From the NCBI RefSeq assembly GCF_015291885.1, contig NZ_CP036186.1, forward strand, positions 930,001 through 994,000: 64,000 nucleotides of DNA, given 5' to 3'. Shown here piece after piece: positions 63,619-64,000 of the stretch. The position numbers and the translations under genes are program-made. The DNA is from Stutzerimonas stutzeri. GTDB taxonomy: Bacteria; Pseudomonadota; Gammaproteobacteria; Pseudomonadales; Pseudomonadaceae. The notes beneath the pieces were generated by a model, which saw nothing but the letters and a program-made list of their open reading frames with translations, had not been told where the DNA came from and did no database searches. Each line of letters begins with the position of its first letter. Positions within the stretch are counted from its first letter, which is position 1.

Positions 63619-64000
63619 GCGTGTCACGCTGCCTTTGATGTTTGCTGCAGTACCGCTTCCCGCTCAGGGTTCAGGCACACGATCGGTGCCAGTGACCAGT
63701 TCCTGATGTCGCCGCTCCAGCGCTCCGGGTACCGTGCGCGTGCCGCCTCGTACAGCTCGATACGCTTGCGCAGCAGCTCTTCCGCTTGGCCGGTATGTCG
63801 CTGCGCCGGGGTCACGAACTTCAGGGCGCTGTGGCGATGTTCATGGTTGTACCAGTCCACGAAGCGGTTCACCCAGCTCCTGGCCTGCTCCAGCGTGTCG
63901 AAGGGCCGCTCCGGCCACAGCGGGCAGTACTTCGCCGTGCGGAACAGGGCCTCGGCATAGGCGTTGTCATTGCTCACCCGCGGGCGGCTGAACGAGGGCA
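63592..64000 (-). mobile_element. IS3-family insertion sequence (3' end only)
   Basis: The boundary is placed where norC similarity ends, about 63592, and the element continues past the window. The transposase reads left. GCGTGAGC...GTGTCACGC near the boundary may be part of the terminal repeat, but without the other end neither the inverted repeats nor the target duplication can be confirmed. Confidence 0.72.
63624..64000 (-). CDS. IS3-family transposase (OrfB), C-terminal part
   Basis: The partial frame runs from the right edge to a TGA at 63624-63626. It shows the end of the rve integrase domain: SFSRPRVSNDNAYAEALFRTAKY, then DTLEQARSWVNRFVDWYNHEHRHSALKFVTP, which holds the catalytic Glu region and the typical WYNHEHRHS motif of IS3-type OrfB proteins. 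The N-terminal half, with the two catalytic Asp residues, lies outside the window. Confidence 0.88.
   Translation of the reverse strand, partial: PSFSRPRVSNDNAYAEALFRTAKYCPLWPERPFDTLEQARSWVNRFVDWYNHEHRHSALKFVTPAQRHTGQAEELLRKRIELYEAARARYPERWSGDIRNWSLAPIVCLNPEREAVLQQTSKAA

Overview
The window looks like a chromosomal segment of a denitrifying pseudomonad of the Pseudomonas (Stutzerimonas) stutzeri group. The evidence is high-GC gene bodies, the katB-ankB, phhABC-phhR and codBA pairs, and above all a denitrification island with the gene order and protein lengths I recall for P. stutzeri: NosR 724 aa, NosZ 638 aa, NosD 436 aa, NirS 560 aa, NirT 201 aa, NirN 507 aa, NirJ 393 aa. This assignment rests on recognition, not on a database search.

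Layout. (1) 1-3.1 kb: the integrase end of a chromosomal integron. intI reads right; three AT-richer gene cassettes read left, each followed by an attC site. The array probably continues past the left edge. (2) 3.2-5 kb: a PQQ-type sugar dehydrogenase lipoprotein and a small membrane protein. (3) 5.6-11.8 kb: a tightly overlapping operon of a 2-oxoglutarate/Fe(II) oxygenase, a glyoxalase-fold protein and a complete BMP-type nucleoside ABC importer. (4) 11.8-20.4 kb: signalling and housekeeping genes (diguanylate cyclase, NYN-domain protein, cold-shock/DUF1294 protein, PhnA, thioesterase, dihaem cytochrome c) and codBA. A REP-type repeat cluster lies inside this stretch. (5) 20.6-30.2 kb: katB-ankB, cynS, a PhyH oxygenase, the phhABC phenylalanine catabolic operon with its activator phhR, and a serine deaminase. 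(6) 30.3-36.9 kb: a thioredoxin-reductase-like enzyme, two tandem paralogous TRAP binding proteins without membrane subunits, small proteins and an acyl-CoA dehydrogenase.

(7) 37-64 kb: the denitrification island. nosRZDFYL-tatE makes and matures nitrous oxide reductase. nnrS, an SDR enzyme, an HPP-CBS membrane protein and a LysR regulator follow. nirJ-nirE-nirN and nirQ-nirO-nirP read left, and nirSTB-MCFDLGH reads right. Together these supply cytochrome cd1 nitrite reductase, its electron donors and the haem d1 pathway: NirE methylates uroporphyrinogen III, NirDLGH decarboxylate sirohaem, and NirJ, NirF and NirN finish the cofactor. FNR/DNR-type boxes (TTGAT-N4-ATCAA) precede nosR, nnrS, nirQ, nirS, nirM and norC, which suggests one low-oxygen/NO regulon.

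The most striking feature is at the right edge. norC, for the small subunit of nitric oxide reductase, keeps its promoter box, ribosome binding site and about ten codons, then runs into an IS3-family element whose transposase continues past the window. As read, the strain carries an intact NO-producing nitrite reductase next to a disrupted NO-consuming enzyme. Other points worth a second look are the integron attI region, the orphan TRAP binding-protein duplication, a possible nitrite-transport role for the HPP-CBS protein, the unusual CX3CH motif in NirB, and several strong intergenic hairpins.
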